The position numbers and the translations under genes are program-made. The notes under the pieces were generated by a model, which worked only from the letters and a program-made list of their open reading frames with translations, was not told the DNA's origin and searched no databases. A stretch of 15,931 bases of DNA, taken from contig JAEUJR010000975.1 of NCBI GenBank assembly GCA_016793585.1, forward strand, positions 1 to 15,931. The letters are read 5' to 3'. This stretch comes from Archangium sp. Lineage in GTDB: Bacteria > Myxococcota > Myxococcia > Myxococcales > Myxococcaceae. This document shows positions 6,014 to 14,056 of the stretch, in pieces; the first letter of the stretch is position 1, and every line of letters begins with the position of its first letter.

Positions 6014-7888
6014 TCAGGGCAAGGCACCCGAGGTGACCCCCATCGTCACCGCAGAGGGGTGGGCCGCGTCTCGCCACAGCCGGTGCGTGGCGGCCTTGAA
6101 GTCGGCCTCGGTCGCCTTCGCCGGGTCGACGAAGGTCTGGGGGTTCAGGTCGACGAGCGGAAACCATGAGCTCTGCACCTGCAGCATCAGCCGGTGCCCC
6201 GAGCGGAAGGTGTGGCTCACGTCGGGCAACGTGAAGCGCACCCGCGCGGGAGCGCCCGGCGTGAAGGCCTTCGGCGCCTCGAAGCTGTCGCGGAAGCGGC
6301 CCCGCATCACCTCGCCACGAATGAGCGTCTGGGCGCCTGCGAGCCTTGCACCGTTCGGCGCGTTCGGCCGGTCGAAGGGCGACACGTCGACGAGCTTCAC
6401 CACCAGGTCGGCGTCCGTCCCTGTCGTCGAGAGCCACGCGTCGACCGAGATGGACCCCATCACCGTCACGTCCTGCTCGAGCGGGGGCGTCTGGAAGACG
6501 AGCACGTCAGGCCGGCGCGAGGCGAAGCGCTGATCATCGGTCATGTACTCACCCTCGTTCTCGAGCGAGTACCCGGGGCGGTGCGGCACCGGCTTCTTCG
6601 GGTCTGACACCCACTCGTCGAACGCCTCCTTCGCGGTGGGCGCCGTCTTCGAGAGCTGGCCGTCTGGCGCGAAGTGCAGCGTGGTGGCGGTGCTCTTCGG
6701 CGGCCACACCTCGTGCCGGTTGAACACGTTGGTGCCGGTCTCGAAGACGATGGCCTCGCTCTTGTTCTCGTCGCCGCAGCCCTTGAGGGCCTTCTTGAAG
6801 AAGGGCAGCTCGATGGCCTCCTGGTAGGAGCGCGAGGTCTTCCACCCGAAGCTCATGTCGCCCAGCGCGTCGCCATCGGTGCGCGCCCAGCCACCGTGTC
6901 TCCACGGCCCGAGCACGAGCCGCACGTCGGCACCGGGGCTCTGCGCATCGAAGGCCTTGTACGTCTGCACGGTGCCCCAGAGGTCTTCGGCGTCGAAGAG
7001 CCCACCCACCACCAGCACCGAAGGCTTCGCCTGTTTGTAGCGGGGCCGCGGGTCGCGGGCCTTCCAGTAGTCGTCGCGGTTCGGGTGCGCGAGCGCCTCG
7101 TTCCAGAAGGCGATGTCACCCTTGAAGTACCGCTCGTTCGCGTTCTTCAGCGGGCCGAGGTTCAGGAAGAACTCGTAGGCGTCGCCGGTGTCGTGGTCGA
7201 AGCCCCAGCTCGACTTCCGCGTCGGCGCCGGCCGCGCCTTGCCGAAGCTCGAGAAGAAATTGAACGTGTCCATCAGGAAGAGGGCGCCGTTGTGGTGAAA
7301 GTCGTCGCCCAGGAACCAGTCGGTCACCGGCGCCTGCGGCGAGACGGCCTTGAGCGCGGGGTGCGCGTCGATGGCCGACTGCGCCGCGTAGAAACCGGGG
7401 TACGAGACGCCCCAGGTGCCGACCTTGCCGTTGTTCGCGGGCAGGTGCTTCACGAGGAAGTCGATGGTGTCGAACGCGTCGGTGGCCTCGTCGACCGCGG
7501 CCTTCGGGCGAACGTCGACGAAGGTGCCCTCCGAGAGCAGCTTTCCGCGCACGTCCTGGTTCACGAAGATGAAGCCGTCGCGAATGGCGGCCATCGACAG
7601 GGCGTAGCGCGCGAGCATGCGGGGCGTCTTGAAGTCGGGGAAGACGTCGACGCCGGGCGTGACGCCATAGGGCGTGCGCATGAGCAGCACCGGCCAGGTG
7701 CGCGACCGGTCGCGGGGAACGTAGGCGACGGTGTACAGCTTCACGCCGTCGCGCATGGGCACGCGGTACTCGTACTTCGTGTACTGCTCCTTGAAGACGC
7801 GGTCGGCCTCGACCGGGTCGGTCAGCAAGGCGGGGACGAGCGGGTCACACGGCGCAGCGAGCACGGCCAGCGTCAGGAGCGCGAACAT
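6014..7888 (-). CDS. Secreted CocE/NonD-family serine hydrolase (X-Pro dipeptidyl-peptidase S15 fold)
   Basis: A 624-residue alpha/beta hydrolase of the S15/CocE group, whose members include cocaine esterase, glutaryl-7-ACA acylase and X-Pro dipeptidyl-peptidases; the substrate cannot be read from the sequence. A signal peptide (MFALLTLAVLAAP) indicates export. The nucleophile elbow is GTWGVSYPGF with Ser162, the acid is Asp299 in GGLFDAEDLWG, and the base is His331 in LGPWRHGGW. Tyr74 in RTPYG is the expected oxyanion-hole tyrosine. After residue about 450 comes the jelly-roll domain typical of the family (for example DVLVFQTPPLEQDVTVMGS, then SGHRLMLQVQSSWFP). The full triad and usual length indicate an intact enzyme. 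It is 33 bases downstream of the MCP-type gene and 38 upstream of the envelope pair. No strong ribosome site is visible. Confidence 0.9.
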   Translation of the reverse strand: MFALLTLAVLAAPCDPLVPALLTDPVEADRVFKEQYTKYEYRVPMRDGVKLYTVAYVPRDRSRTWPVLLMRTPYGVTPGVDVFPDFKTPRMLARYALSMAAIRDGFIFVNQDVRGKLLSEGTFVDVRPKAAVDEATDAFDTIDFLVKHLPANNGKVGTWGVSYPGFYAAQSAIDAHPALKAVSPQAPVTDWFLGDDFHHNGALFLMDTFNFFSSFGKARPAPTRKSSWGFDHDTGDAYEFFLNLGPLKNANERYFKGDIAFWNEALAHPNRDDYWKARDPRPRYKQAKPSVLVVGGLFDAEDLWGTVQTYKAFDAQSPGADVRLVLGPWRHGGWARTDGDALGDMSFGWKTSRSYQEAIELPFFKKALKGCGDENKSEAIVFETGTNVFNRHEVWPPKSTATTLHFAPDGQLSKTAPTAKEAFDEWVSDPKKPVPHRPGYSLENEGEYMTDDQRFASRRPDVLVFQTPPLEQDVTVMGSISVDAWLSTTGTDADLVVKLVDVSPFDRPNAPNGARLAGAQTLIRGEVMRGRFRDSFEAPKAFTPGAPARVRFTLPDVSHTFRSGHRLMLQVQSSWFPLVDLNPQTFVDPAKATEADFKAATHRLWRDAAHPSAVTMGVTSGALP

Positions 7889-7921
7889 GGCCGGGGTGTA
7901 CCGCAGGTTTCGCCGGCGGCG

Positions 7922-8830
7922 TCAGAACAGCTCGACGGTGCCTGCGTCGAGCGAGTCCTGCTTCACGGCCGAGGCCTTCGTCAGCGCGGGCTCGAGCTGC
8001 GCGAAGAGGGCCTGCACGGCTGGTGGCAGCTCGTCGGGCTGGCCCTTCGCCCACTCGTCCCACAACGAGAGCAGCGGGTCGAGGCGGGCGCCGGCGGCGT
8101 CGAGCGCCCGCGTCACCTGGGTGCGCAGCTCGAAGGCGGCGATGGTCTCGGTGGCGGCGCGTTCGACCTCGGCGAGCACGGCGCTCACGCGTTTGTTGGT
8201 GGAGTCGAGGTTCGCGAGCAGCTCGACGACCTTCTGCTGGCCCTGCACCGCGCCGTTCATGTCGTGCGAGGCCACCGACGACATGCCGGCGCGCAGCTGC
8301 CCGAGGCGCGTGCTCACCGCGCTGACCAGGTCGCGCACGTGGCCCGAGACGACGCCCGCGTCTTCTGCGAGCGCCTTCACCTGGTCTGCCACCACACGAA
8401 AGGTGCGGCCCGACGGCCCGGTGCGCGCGGAGTGAATGGTGGCGTTGAGGGCGACGAAGCGCGTCTTGCGGGCCATCGACTCCACCCGGCGAATGTTGAG
8501 CACGATGGCCTCGATGTCGGGGCCCATCGCTTCGACGCGCGCCATCATGCGCATGCTCGCGGCGCTGACGACGACGAGGTCTTCGACGAAGCGCGCGACG
8601 ATGCGGTTCATGCGCTCGACGAAGCCCGTTTCCTGGTCTTCGCCCTGCAGCAGCTCGACCACCTCGGCGAGCTCACGCTGCTGCAGCGCCAGCTGGGAGC
8701 GGAACACCTCGAAGGCGCTGCCCAGGGCCATCATGCCGTCTTCGACGAGGGCGTTGGCGCGTCTGATGTCGTCGGCGGTGCCACGCAAGGCCGACGCCAC
8801 CACCGCCCGCACCTGGGTTGCCGAAGTCAT
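7922..8830 (-). CDS. Soluble methyl-accepting chemotaxis-type signalling protein
   Basis: A 302-residue protein with no signal peptide or transmembrane segment, so probably cytoplasmic. Its core is the MCP signalling hairpin: SMARKTRFVALNATIHSART (118-137) followed by GRTFRVVADQVKALAEDAG (141-159). This corresponds to the highly conserved tip that contacts CheA and CheW. Flanking regions (about 1-115 and 165-260) are heptad-rich and should form the antiparallel coiled-coil stalk, with no recognisable sensor domain. The ATG at 8830 is chosen because the upstream open frame is low-quality shadow sequence; AAGAG lies 9 bases before it. No che genes are in the window, so it may feed a distant pathway or have a non-chemotactic role, as several myxobacterial Che-like systems do. 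It is divergent from the Ser/Thr kinase. Confidence 0.78.
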   Translation of the reverse strand: MTSATQVRAVVASALRGTADDIRRANALVEDGMMALGSAFEVFRSQLALQQRELAEVVELLQGEDQETGFVERMNRIVARFVEDLVVVSAASMRMMARVEAMGPDIEAIVLNIRRVESMARKTRFVALNATIHSARTGPSGRTFRVVADQVKALAEDAGVVSGHVRDLVSAVSTRLGQLRAGMSSVASHDMNGAVQGQQKVVELLANLDSTNKRVSAVLAEVERAATETIAAFELRTQVTRALDAAGARLDPLLSLWDEWAKGQPDELPPAVQALFAQLEPALTKASAVKQDSLDAGTVELF

Positions 8831-8948
8831 GGGGTGCAGCTCTTCATGCCGGGTGCCACCCTGAGGGCGCCCAAGGTGCCGGGAATCAGGTGTCAGCGCT
8901 GGGTTGGGCGCGGGGGTGCTGGGGCTCGACAGACCCTCGCCGTCAGGT

Positions 8949-8964
8949 GGCTGACGGATCAGCC
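8949..8964. promoter_or_regulatory. Small hairpin in the MCP/kinase divergent intergenic region
   Basis: GGCTGA and TCAGCC form a perfect 6-base-pair dyad around CGGA, ending 29 bases before the kinase start. The 163-base region (8831-8993) must hold both divergent promoters, but no convincing -35/-10 or sigma-54 pair was found in it. The dyad could be an operator or an untranslated-leader hairpin for the kinase transcript. Confidence 0.3.
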
Positions 8965-8993
8965 GAGTCCCGCAGCGGCCATTTCCGGGGTAA

Positions 8994-10484
8994 GTGAGGC
9001 GGGTGGGGCCTCCTCCCAACTCCACCGTCAAGCTGCCGCTGCCAGAGCAGGTCATCGGCGACAAGTACCGCCTGCTCCACCGCCTCGGGCAGGGAGGCAT
9101 GGGCTACGTCTTCCTCGCCGAGAAGCTGCACCTCGGCACGAAGGTGGCGGTGAAGTTCCTCGACCCCGAGCCCAACGCCGATGCGACGCGGCTCAAGCGC
9201 TTCTTGCAGGAGGCGCGCGTGGCCGTCGAGGTGAACCACCCCGGCGCTTCGCAGCTGCTCGACGCCGGCCACGACGAGGTGACGGGCTCGCTGTTCCTCG
9301 TCTTCGAGTACGTCGAGGGCAAAGACGTGCGCGAGGTCATCAACGACGAAGGCCGGCTCACCTTCGACGAAGCCCGCGACATCTGCATCCAGGTGGCCGA
9401 GGTGCTCGCCTTCGCGCACGCGCGCGGCATCGTGCACCGTGACGTGAAGCCCGAGAACATTCGCATGCGGCGCGACCTCGGCGGGGCGCGCGTGAAGGTG
9501 CTCGACTTCGGCATCGCGCGGCTGGTGAACCAGGGCGCGGTGCGGCTCACGGCCGAGGGCATGCTCGCAGGCACCCCGCGGTACATGGCGCCCGAGCAGA
9601 TTCGCGACCTGCCGCTCGACGCGCGCACCGACATCTACGCGCTGGGCCTGCTGCTCTTCGAGATGCTCACCGGCCTGCCAGCGTTCGATGGAAAGAACCT
9701 GTCGCAGGTGCTGCTGCGGCAGATGAACGACCCGGTGCCCACGCTGCGCAGCATCGACGTCTCGCTCGGCCACGAGGGCGTCGACGCGTTCATCAAGAAG
9801 GCGTGCGCCAAACAGACCATCGAGCGCTTCCAGAACATGGAGGAGTTCGTCGCCGCGCTCAAAGGCCTCGTCGTCACCGCGTGGCCCTCGCCCCGCCGCA
9901 AGCTGACGCCCGGAGAAGACGCGCCCACCGCGCCGCACCGCCCGCAGCTGGTGCCCACCGCCGATGCGAACCAGAACCCCGCCGCCGGCAAACGGCCCGC
10001 CGAGCTGACCTCGCCCAACCAGGCGCAGCGCGACGCGACGCTGTTCGTCGACGAAGAGAGCGCACGGGCGAACCGGCCGGATCAGGCGATTCGGGTGCCG
10101 ACCGAGCCATCGCAGCCGCTGGACGCGCAGCGGTCGCTCGAGGTGCCGTGGGAGAACGACCCTTCGAAGCTGCCCACGAGCCCGTCGCGGCCCTCGGTGT
10201 CACGCAAGGGCGTGGAGGCGCAGGACCCCTCGCTTCTCGAGACCATCAGGCCCGCAGGGCCCAGCACCCAGAAGGACCCGTCGCTCGATGCGCCGCTGGT
10301 GGGCGCGCACGGCACGCAGCTGCGCCCGGCCCACGAGCCGGCGGGTGAAGCGACGTGGCGCGCGCCTCCCGAGGCGAGGCCGCCGAGGTGGTGGGTGTGG
10401 TTCGTCGTCACGGGGCTGCTCGCGGCGGCCATCGCGTGGGGCCTGTGGGTCTCGGGCGTTCTGCGCACGACTCGCGTAGGCTGA
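8994..10484 (+). CDS. Hanks-type serine/threonine protein kinase with C-terminal transmembrane anchor
   Basis: A 496-residue membrane kinase that phosphorylates Ser/Thr on unknown partners. The kinase domain (about 25-290) is complete: Gly loop LGQGGMGYV (31-39), Lys54 in VAVKFL, helix-C Glu73, catalytic loop HRDVKPEN (148-155, Asp150), Mg-binding DFG (171-173) and APE (199-201). Residues about 295-465 are a Pro/Ala/Glu-rich, probably disordered linker. A single hydrophobic helix (about 466-488, WWVWFVVTGLLAAAIAW) leaves only a few residues beyond the membrane, so there is no extracytoplasmic sensor domain. The start is a GTG at 8994; a second GTG at 9003 with GAGG before it is possible. The stop TGA lies inside the palindrome CTGATCAG. 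Neighbours are the divergent MCP-type gene and the surface-protein gene 58 bases downstream. Confidence 0.95.
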   Translation: MRRVGPPPNSTVKLPLPEQVIGDKYRLLHRLGQGGMGYVFLAEKLHLGTKVAVKFLDPEPNADATRLKRFLQEARVAVEVNHPGASQLLDAGHDEVTGSLFLVFEYVEGKDVREVINDEGRLTFDEARDICIQVAEVLAFAHARGIVHRDVKPENIRMRRDLGGARVKVLDFGIARLVNQGAVRLTAEGMLAGTPRYMAPEQIRDLPLDARTDIYALGLLLFEMLTGLPAFDGKNLSQVLLRQMNDPVPTLRSIDVSLGHEGVDAFIKKACAKQTIERFQNMEEFVAALKGLVVTAWPSPRRKLTPGEDAPTAPHRPQLVPTADANQNPAAGKRPAELTSPNQAQRDATLFVDEESARANRPDQAIRVPTEPSQPLDAQRSLEVPWENDPSKLPTSPSRPSVSRKGVEAQDPSLLETIRPAGPSTQKDPSLDAPLVGAHGTQLRPAHEPAGEATWRAPPEARPPRWWVWFVVTGLLAAAIAWGLWVSGVLRTTRVG

Positions 10485-10489
10485 TCAGC
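10480..10489. repeat. Palindrome GCTGATCAGC over the kinase stop codon
   Basis: A perfect 10-base palindrome with the same TGATCA centre as the one at 1441-1454. It contains the TGA stop of the kinase gene (10482-10484). No T tract follows, so it is not a convincing intrinsic terminator. Confidence 0.5.
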
Positions 10490-10542
10490 TCCTCGTCCCA
10501 AATGCGGTTGCACTCGAGGCCCGGCTCGGGTGTCTTGCCAAC

Positions 10543-12267
10543 ATGAAGCCCTCCTCTGTTCCGTTTCTTGCGCTCTGTTTCGGCCTTCTCACGGGCGCGG
10601 TCGTGTCGACGAGCTGCGGGCCCTCGCGGCCGGCCTGCACGCCCTCGTCGTGCAACGGCTGCTGCGACTCGACGTCGGGGCTCTGCGTCTCCATCACCAC
10701 GTCGACCCAGTGCGGCACGCGCGGAGAGACGTGCAAAGCGTGCTCGCTCGGCCAGTCGTGCTCCTTCGGCGCGTGCACCGGCGGCAACACGGGCGCCGGG
10801 CAGTCGGGCACTGGCGGCGGGTTCTCGACGACGGGTGGTGGCCTGGCGACGGGCGGCGGCACCGGTGGTGGCTTCGCGACGGGCGGCGGCTTCGTGACGG
10901 GCGGCGGCGCGGCTGGTGGTTTCGCGACGGGCGGTGGCTTCACGACGGGCGGCGGCACGGGCGGTGGCTTCACGACCGGAGGCGGTACGGCAGGCGGCGG
11001 CGCCACGTCGTGCAGCACGGCGAACTGCTCGAGCGGCTGCTGCCAGGGCACGACCTGCGTGTTGCCCCCCAGCAACGCACTCAACGGCTCGTGCGGCTTC
11101 GGCGGCTTCACGTGCACCAACTGCGTTGCACTCGGGCAGGTCTGCAACACCGTCACGTTCTCGTGCACGCCCGGCAGCGGCGGTGGCAGCGCAGGCGGCG
11201 GTGCGGGCGGCGGCACGACGACGCTGGGCGATGACTGCACCTCGCCCATTCCGCTCACCTTCTTCAGCGGCACGGCCTCGACGAGCGGCAGCCTCACGGG
11301 CCTCTTGAACGACAGCTCGGCGTGCTCGGGCACGGGCCCCGATGCGGTGTACCAGGTGACGTTGGCGAGCCCGGCCTTCTTGACGGCGCAGGTCTCGGCG
11401 AGCGGCTTCACGCCGCGCGTGAGCGTGCGGAGCTTCTGCACCAACACCTCGACGCTCGCCTGCGACTCGGCGCCCATCAGCGGCACGGCGACGGCGACGA
11501 CGTCACAGCTCGGCGCGGGCACGTACTTCGTGTGGGTCGACTCGTCGTCATCGACGGCGTCGGGCTCGTACTCGTTGAGCATCACGTCGACGGGCAGCGG
11601 TGGTGGCGGCGCGGGCGGCGGCTTCGGCGGCGGAGGCACGGGCGGCGGCTTTGGCGGAGGCGGCGGGAGCGGGACCTATTCCGTCAGCAGCATCACGGCC
11701 AGCTGCGACACCGTGACGTCGGGCTTCCAGGAGCTGGACGCCATCACCGACGACGGCGCGACGCTTGGCCAGTCGCTGCCCTTTGCCGTCCCGTTCTTCG
11801 GGGTTCCCATGTTCGGGTATGCGGTCGCGTCGAACGGTCTTCTGCAGCTTGGGCCGACGACCTCGATCTCGACGGTGACCTCGGGTTCGAACGCCTCGTC
11901 TTTCGCGACGACGCCGGTGGTGAACGCCGTCGCGCCCTTCTGGGACGACCTCGAGAACTCCTCGACCGCCGACGTGCGCTCGACCTCGCTCGGCTCGGGC
12001 TCCACGCAACGCTTCGTCGTCGAGTGGAAGGACTTCGCCTTCTACAGCTCGGGTGGCCCGACGTCGGAGCGGCTCCGCTTCCAGGCCAAGCTGTTCGCGA
12101 ACGGCACCATCGAGTTCCACTATTGCTCGATGGTGGGCTCGGTCACCCGACACACGGGCGACTCGGCAACCATCGGCATCGGCACGGGTTCAGCGACTCA
12201 AGAGATCATGCGCTCGGTCAACACGGCCTCGGTCTCGACGGGCGCGGGCTTTCGCTTCACGCCTTGA
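10543..12267 (+). CDS. Surface protein: twin ten-cysteine modules, Gly-rich linkers, PPC-like and nidogen-like domains
   Basis: A 574-residue exported protein. The signal region [20 protein letters not shown] ends at STSC (Cys25), an atypical but possible lipobox. Two cysteine modules follow, at 32-78 and 157-208. Each has ten cysteines in a similar order, including an adjacent CC pair and a late C-x6-C-x2-C (positions 57/64/67 and 184/191/194). They are separated by a Gly/Thr/Phe-rich linker (89-153) of [10 protein letters not shown] and TTGGG units. Residues 228-348 resemble a bacterial pre-peptidase C-terminal (PPC) beta domain, ending [12 protein letters not shown] second Gly linker (351-376) leads to a nidogen-like domain (about 385-574) with [22 protein letters not shown] and [14 protein letters not shown]. 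Domain calls are by eye. Adhesion or matrix function is inferred only. No clear ribosome site is seen. The 3' end overlaps pgi. Confidence 0.8.
   Translation: MKPSSVPFLALCFGLLTGAVVSTSCGPSRPACTPSSCNGCCDSTSGLCVSITTSTQCGTRGETCKACSLGQSCSFGACTGGNTGAGQSGTGGGFSTTGGGLATGGGTGGGFATGGGFVTGGGAAGGFATGGGFTTGGGTGGGFTTGGGTAGGGATSCSTANCSSGCCQGTTCVLPPSNALNGSCGFGGFTCTNCVALGQVCNTVTFSCTPGSGGGSAGGGAGGGTTTLGDDCTSPIPLTFFSGTASTSGSLTGLLNDSSACSGTGPDAVYQVTLASPAFLTAQVSASGFTPRVSVRSFCTNTSTLACDSAPISGTATATTSQLGAGTYFVWVDSSSSTASGSYSLSITSTGSGGGGAGGGFGGGGTGGGFGGGGGSGTYSVSSITASCDTVTSGFQELDAITDDGATLGQSLPFAVPFFGVPMFGYAVASNGLLQLGPTTSISTVTSGSNASSFATTPVVNAVAPFWDDLENSSTADVRSTSLGSGSTQRFVVEWKDFAFYSSGGPTSERLRFQAKLFANGTIEFHYCSMVGSVTRHTGDSATIGIGTGSATQEIMRSVNTASVSTGAGFRFTP
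10807..11001 (+). repeat. In-frame Gly-rich minisatellite-like repeat
   Basis: Imperfect repeats of about 12-18 bases built on GGCGGCGGCTTC and GCGACGGGCGGC encode the [10 protein letters not shown] linker of the surface protein. Copies are close at DNA level (for example gcgacgggcggcggc recurs), so replication slippage could change linker length between strains without breaking the frame. A shorter related tract occurs at 11593-11670. Confidence 0.7.
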
Positions 12268-13816
12268 GGAAGAACGCGTCGTCGGTGAGGCGTGAGCCGC
12301 TCGCGCGCCCCACCCGACCGTTCGCCGCGAGGTGCTGGAGCAGCTTGAACGTGGTGACGAGGTCTTCGCTGCCTGCGCGGGCGGCGAGGTCTTCGGCCGT
12401 GCGCGGCGTGCCATCGAGCGCGTCGAGCACCTTCTGCTGAAGTGACAGCACGGCGGTGGCGGCCTTCTTGCCCGCCTCGACGCCCGGCTGGTGGTACGCG
12501 TTGATGCCGACGAGTGACGCGTAGAGACCGACGGCGCGCTCGAAGATGGCGATGAGCGCTCCGACCGTCTTCGCCGACACCTCGGGCAGCGTGAGCGTCA
12601 TCGACTCACGGCCCTTCTCGTCGAGCGCCGCGCGGGTACCGAGCAGGAAGCCGAGCAGGTAGTCGCCGCTCGTCACGCGAGGCTCGACCTCCATCGACGA
12701 ACCCGGGCGGTCTCTGAGCACCTCGATGAAGAGCGTGAAGAAGTTCGGCACGCCCTCTCGCAATTGCTGCACATACGCGTGCTGGTCGGTGGAGCCTTTG
12801 TTTCCATACACAGACAAGCCCTGATGCACGACGTTGCCGGCGAGGTCCTTCTCTTTGCCGAGCGACTCCATGACGAGCTGCTGCAGGTAGCGCGACATGA
12901 GCAGCAGGCGGTCTTTGTACGGCAGCACGACGAGGTCTTTCGCGCCGCGACCGCCAGTCGCGTGGTGCCACATCAGCGCCATCAGCGCCGACGGGTTCTT
13001 CGAGAGTTCACGCGAGCGCGTGGCGATGTCGGCCAGCCGTGCGCCTTCGAGCATCGCGTCGATGTCGATGCCCTGCAGCGCCGCGGGGAGCAGCCCCACC
13101 GCCGACAGCTCGGAGGTGCGGCCGCCAACCCAGTCCCACATGGGGAAGCGCGCGAGCCAGCTCTGCGCCACCTTGTCGAGCTCACTGCCGGCTCCGGTGA
13201 CGGCGACGGCGTGTTTCGAGAAGTCGAGGCCCTGCCTCATGAACGCGGTGGCCGCTTCGACCATGCCGTTGCGCGTCTCTTTCGTGCCGCCCGACTTCGA
13301 GATGACGACGACGAGCGTCTCGTTGAGCCGGGAGCCGAGGCGCGCCAGCACGCGGTCGAAGCCGTCGGGGTCGGTGTTGTCGAAGAAGTGCACCGTCATC
13401 GGGTCGGTGGTCTCGCCGAGCGCGTCGGTGGCGAGCTGGGGGCCGAGCGCCGAGCCTCCGATGCCGACCACGAGCAGCTGGGTGAACTTCTTCCCCGACG
13501 GCGACTTGAGCGTGCCGGCGTGCACGTCTTTCGCGAACGACTTCACCTGCGCGAGCGCGTCACGAATGGCCTTCGCGTCTTCGGCGTTGGCGAGCTCGGG
13601 CGCGCGCAGCCAGTAGTGACCGACCTTGCGACCCTCGTCGGGGTTCGCGATGGCGCCCTGCTCGAGCTTCACCATGTCGTCGAACGCCTTCGTCAGCGGC
13701 GCCTGCATCGAGGCGAGCCACGCGTCGGTGAAGCGCATCTTCGAGACGTCGAGCGAGAGGCCGAGGGAGTCGACGACGCAGAGGTGCTGGGTGTAGCGCT
13801 GCCAGTGGGCGTTCAT
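12257..13816 (-). CDS. pgi: Glucose-6-phosphate isomerase
   Basis: A 519-residue cytoplasmic enzyme interconverting glucose-6-phosphate and fructose-6-phosphate in glycolysis and gluconeogenesis. Sugar-phosphate binding motifs GIGGSALGP (118-126) and SKSGGTKET (173-181) are intact, as are the catalytic Glu317 (VMESLGKEK), His346 ([11 protein letters not shown]) and Lys450 (QPGVEAGKK). The N-terminus (WQRYTQHL, then [10 protein letters not shown] and [18 protein letters not shown]) is the form I recall for the cyanobacterial-type subgroup, which supports the ATG at 13816 although no ribosome site is visible. The last 50 residues ([29 protein letters not shown]) look like a small helical, winged-helix-like appendage also found in that subgroup. 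The stop lies inside the 3' end of the convergent surface-protein gene. Confidence 0.96.
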   Translation of the reverse strand: MNAHWQRYTQHLCVVDSLGLSLDVSKMRFTDAWLASMQAPLTKAFDDMVKLEQGAIANPDEGRKVGHYWLRAPELANAEDAKAIRDALAQVKSFAKDVHAGTLKSPSGKKFTQLLVVGIGGSALGPQLATDALGETTDPMTVHFFDNTDPDGFDRVLARLGSRLNETLVVVISKSGGTKETRNGMVEAATAFMRQGLDFSKHAVAVTGAGSELDKVAQSWLARFPMWDWVGGRTSELSAVGLLPAALQGIDIDAMLEGARLADIATRSRELSKNPSALMALMWHHATGGRGAKDLVVLPYKDRLLLMSRYLQQLVMESLGKEKDLAGNVVHQGLSVYGNKGSTDQHAYVQQLREGVPNFFTLFIEVLRDRPGSSMEVEPRVTSGDYLLGFLLGTRAALDEKGRESMTLTLPEVSAKTVGALIAIFERAVGLYASLVGINAYHQPGVEAGKKAATAVLSLQQKVLDALDGTPRTAEDLAARAGSEDLVTTFKLLQHLAANGRVGRASGSRLTDDAFFLKA

Positions 13817-13981
13817 GAGCGCGGGACGATGTGCCGACCGATGCAGCGACGCAAGCGAAGCCTCGTCGCTGTGGGAGGAGCTGAACGAGCACCTCGAGAC
13901 CGGTCACCGTGTTCAGTCACCAATCAATTTGAAGTCTGGGCTCGCCGCCACCGTGCGCTTCCGTTGCATGCCAAACCATCA

Positions 13982-14051
13982 ACCCCGGTTCCCCGGTACC
14001 TTGCCTCGTTCGACCGCTTCAGCTACTCACGGTACGGCCGAGAGCCGGGGT
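13982..14051 (+). promoter_or_regulatory. Long-range inverted repeat covering the ribosome site of the Kazal-like gene
   Basis: ACCCCGG (13982-13988) is the exact complement of CCGGGGT (14045-14051). One G-U pair and one A-U pair can extend the helix to 9. The 3' arm includes GGGGT, the best ribosome-binding sequence for the GTG at 14057. A second CCCCGG at 13991-13996 could compete for the same arm. It could hide the ribosome site, but the loop is over 50 bases and the transcript start is unknown. The rest of the 240-base gap shows no clear promoter. Confidence 0.25.
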
Positions 14052-14056
14052 GATTC

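Noticed and set aside
7922..7936. C-terminal TVELF of the MCP-type protein as a CheR/CheB docking pentapeptide (NWETF type)
   Set aside because: The key aromatic Trp is absent, and no flexible tether or methylation-site pattern supports it.
8831..8993. Sigma-54 type promoter (TGGCAC element) in the divergent region
   Set aside because: A TGGCAC is present on the minus strand, but no GC/TTGC element follows at the required spacing.
8831..9100. Upstream extension of the MCP-type frame
   Set aside because: It runs into the kinase gene on the other strand and has no domain character; the coiled-coil protein starts cleanly at 8830.
6674..9442. 922-codon open frame on the plus strand opposite the hydrolase and MCP-type genes
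   Set aside because: It is antisense to two well-supported genes, has Arg/His/Val-rich low-quality sequence with no domains, and is the usual by-product of GC-rich third positions on the other strand.
10807..11214. CRISPR-like array
   Set aside because: The repeats are short, continuous, in frame and encode Gly-rich linkers; there are no unique spacers of constant length.
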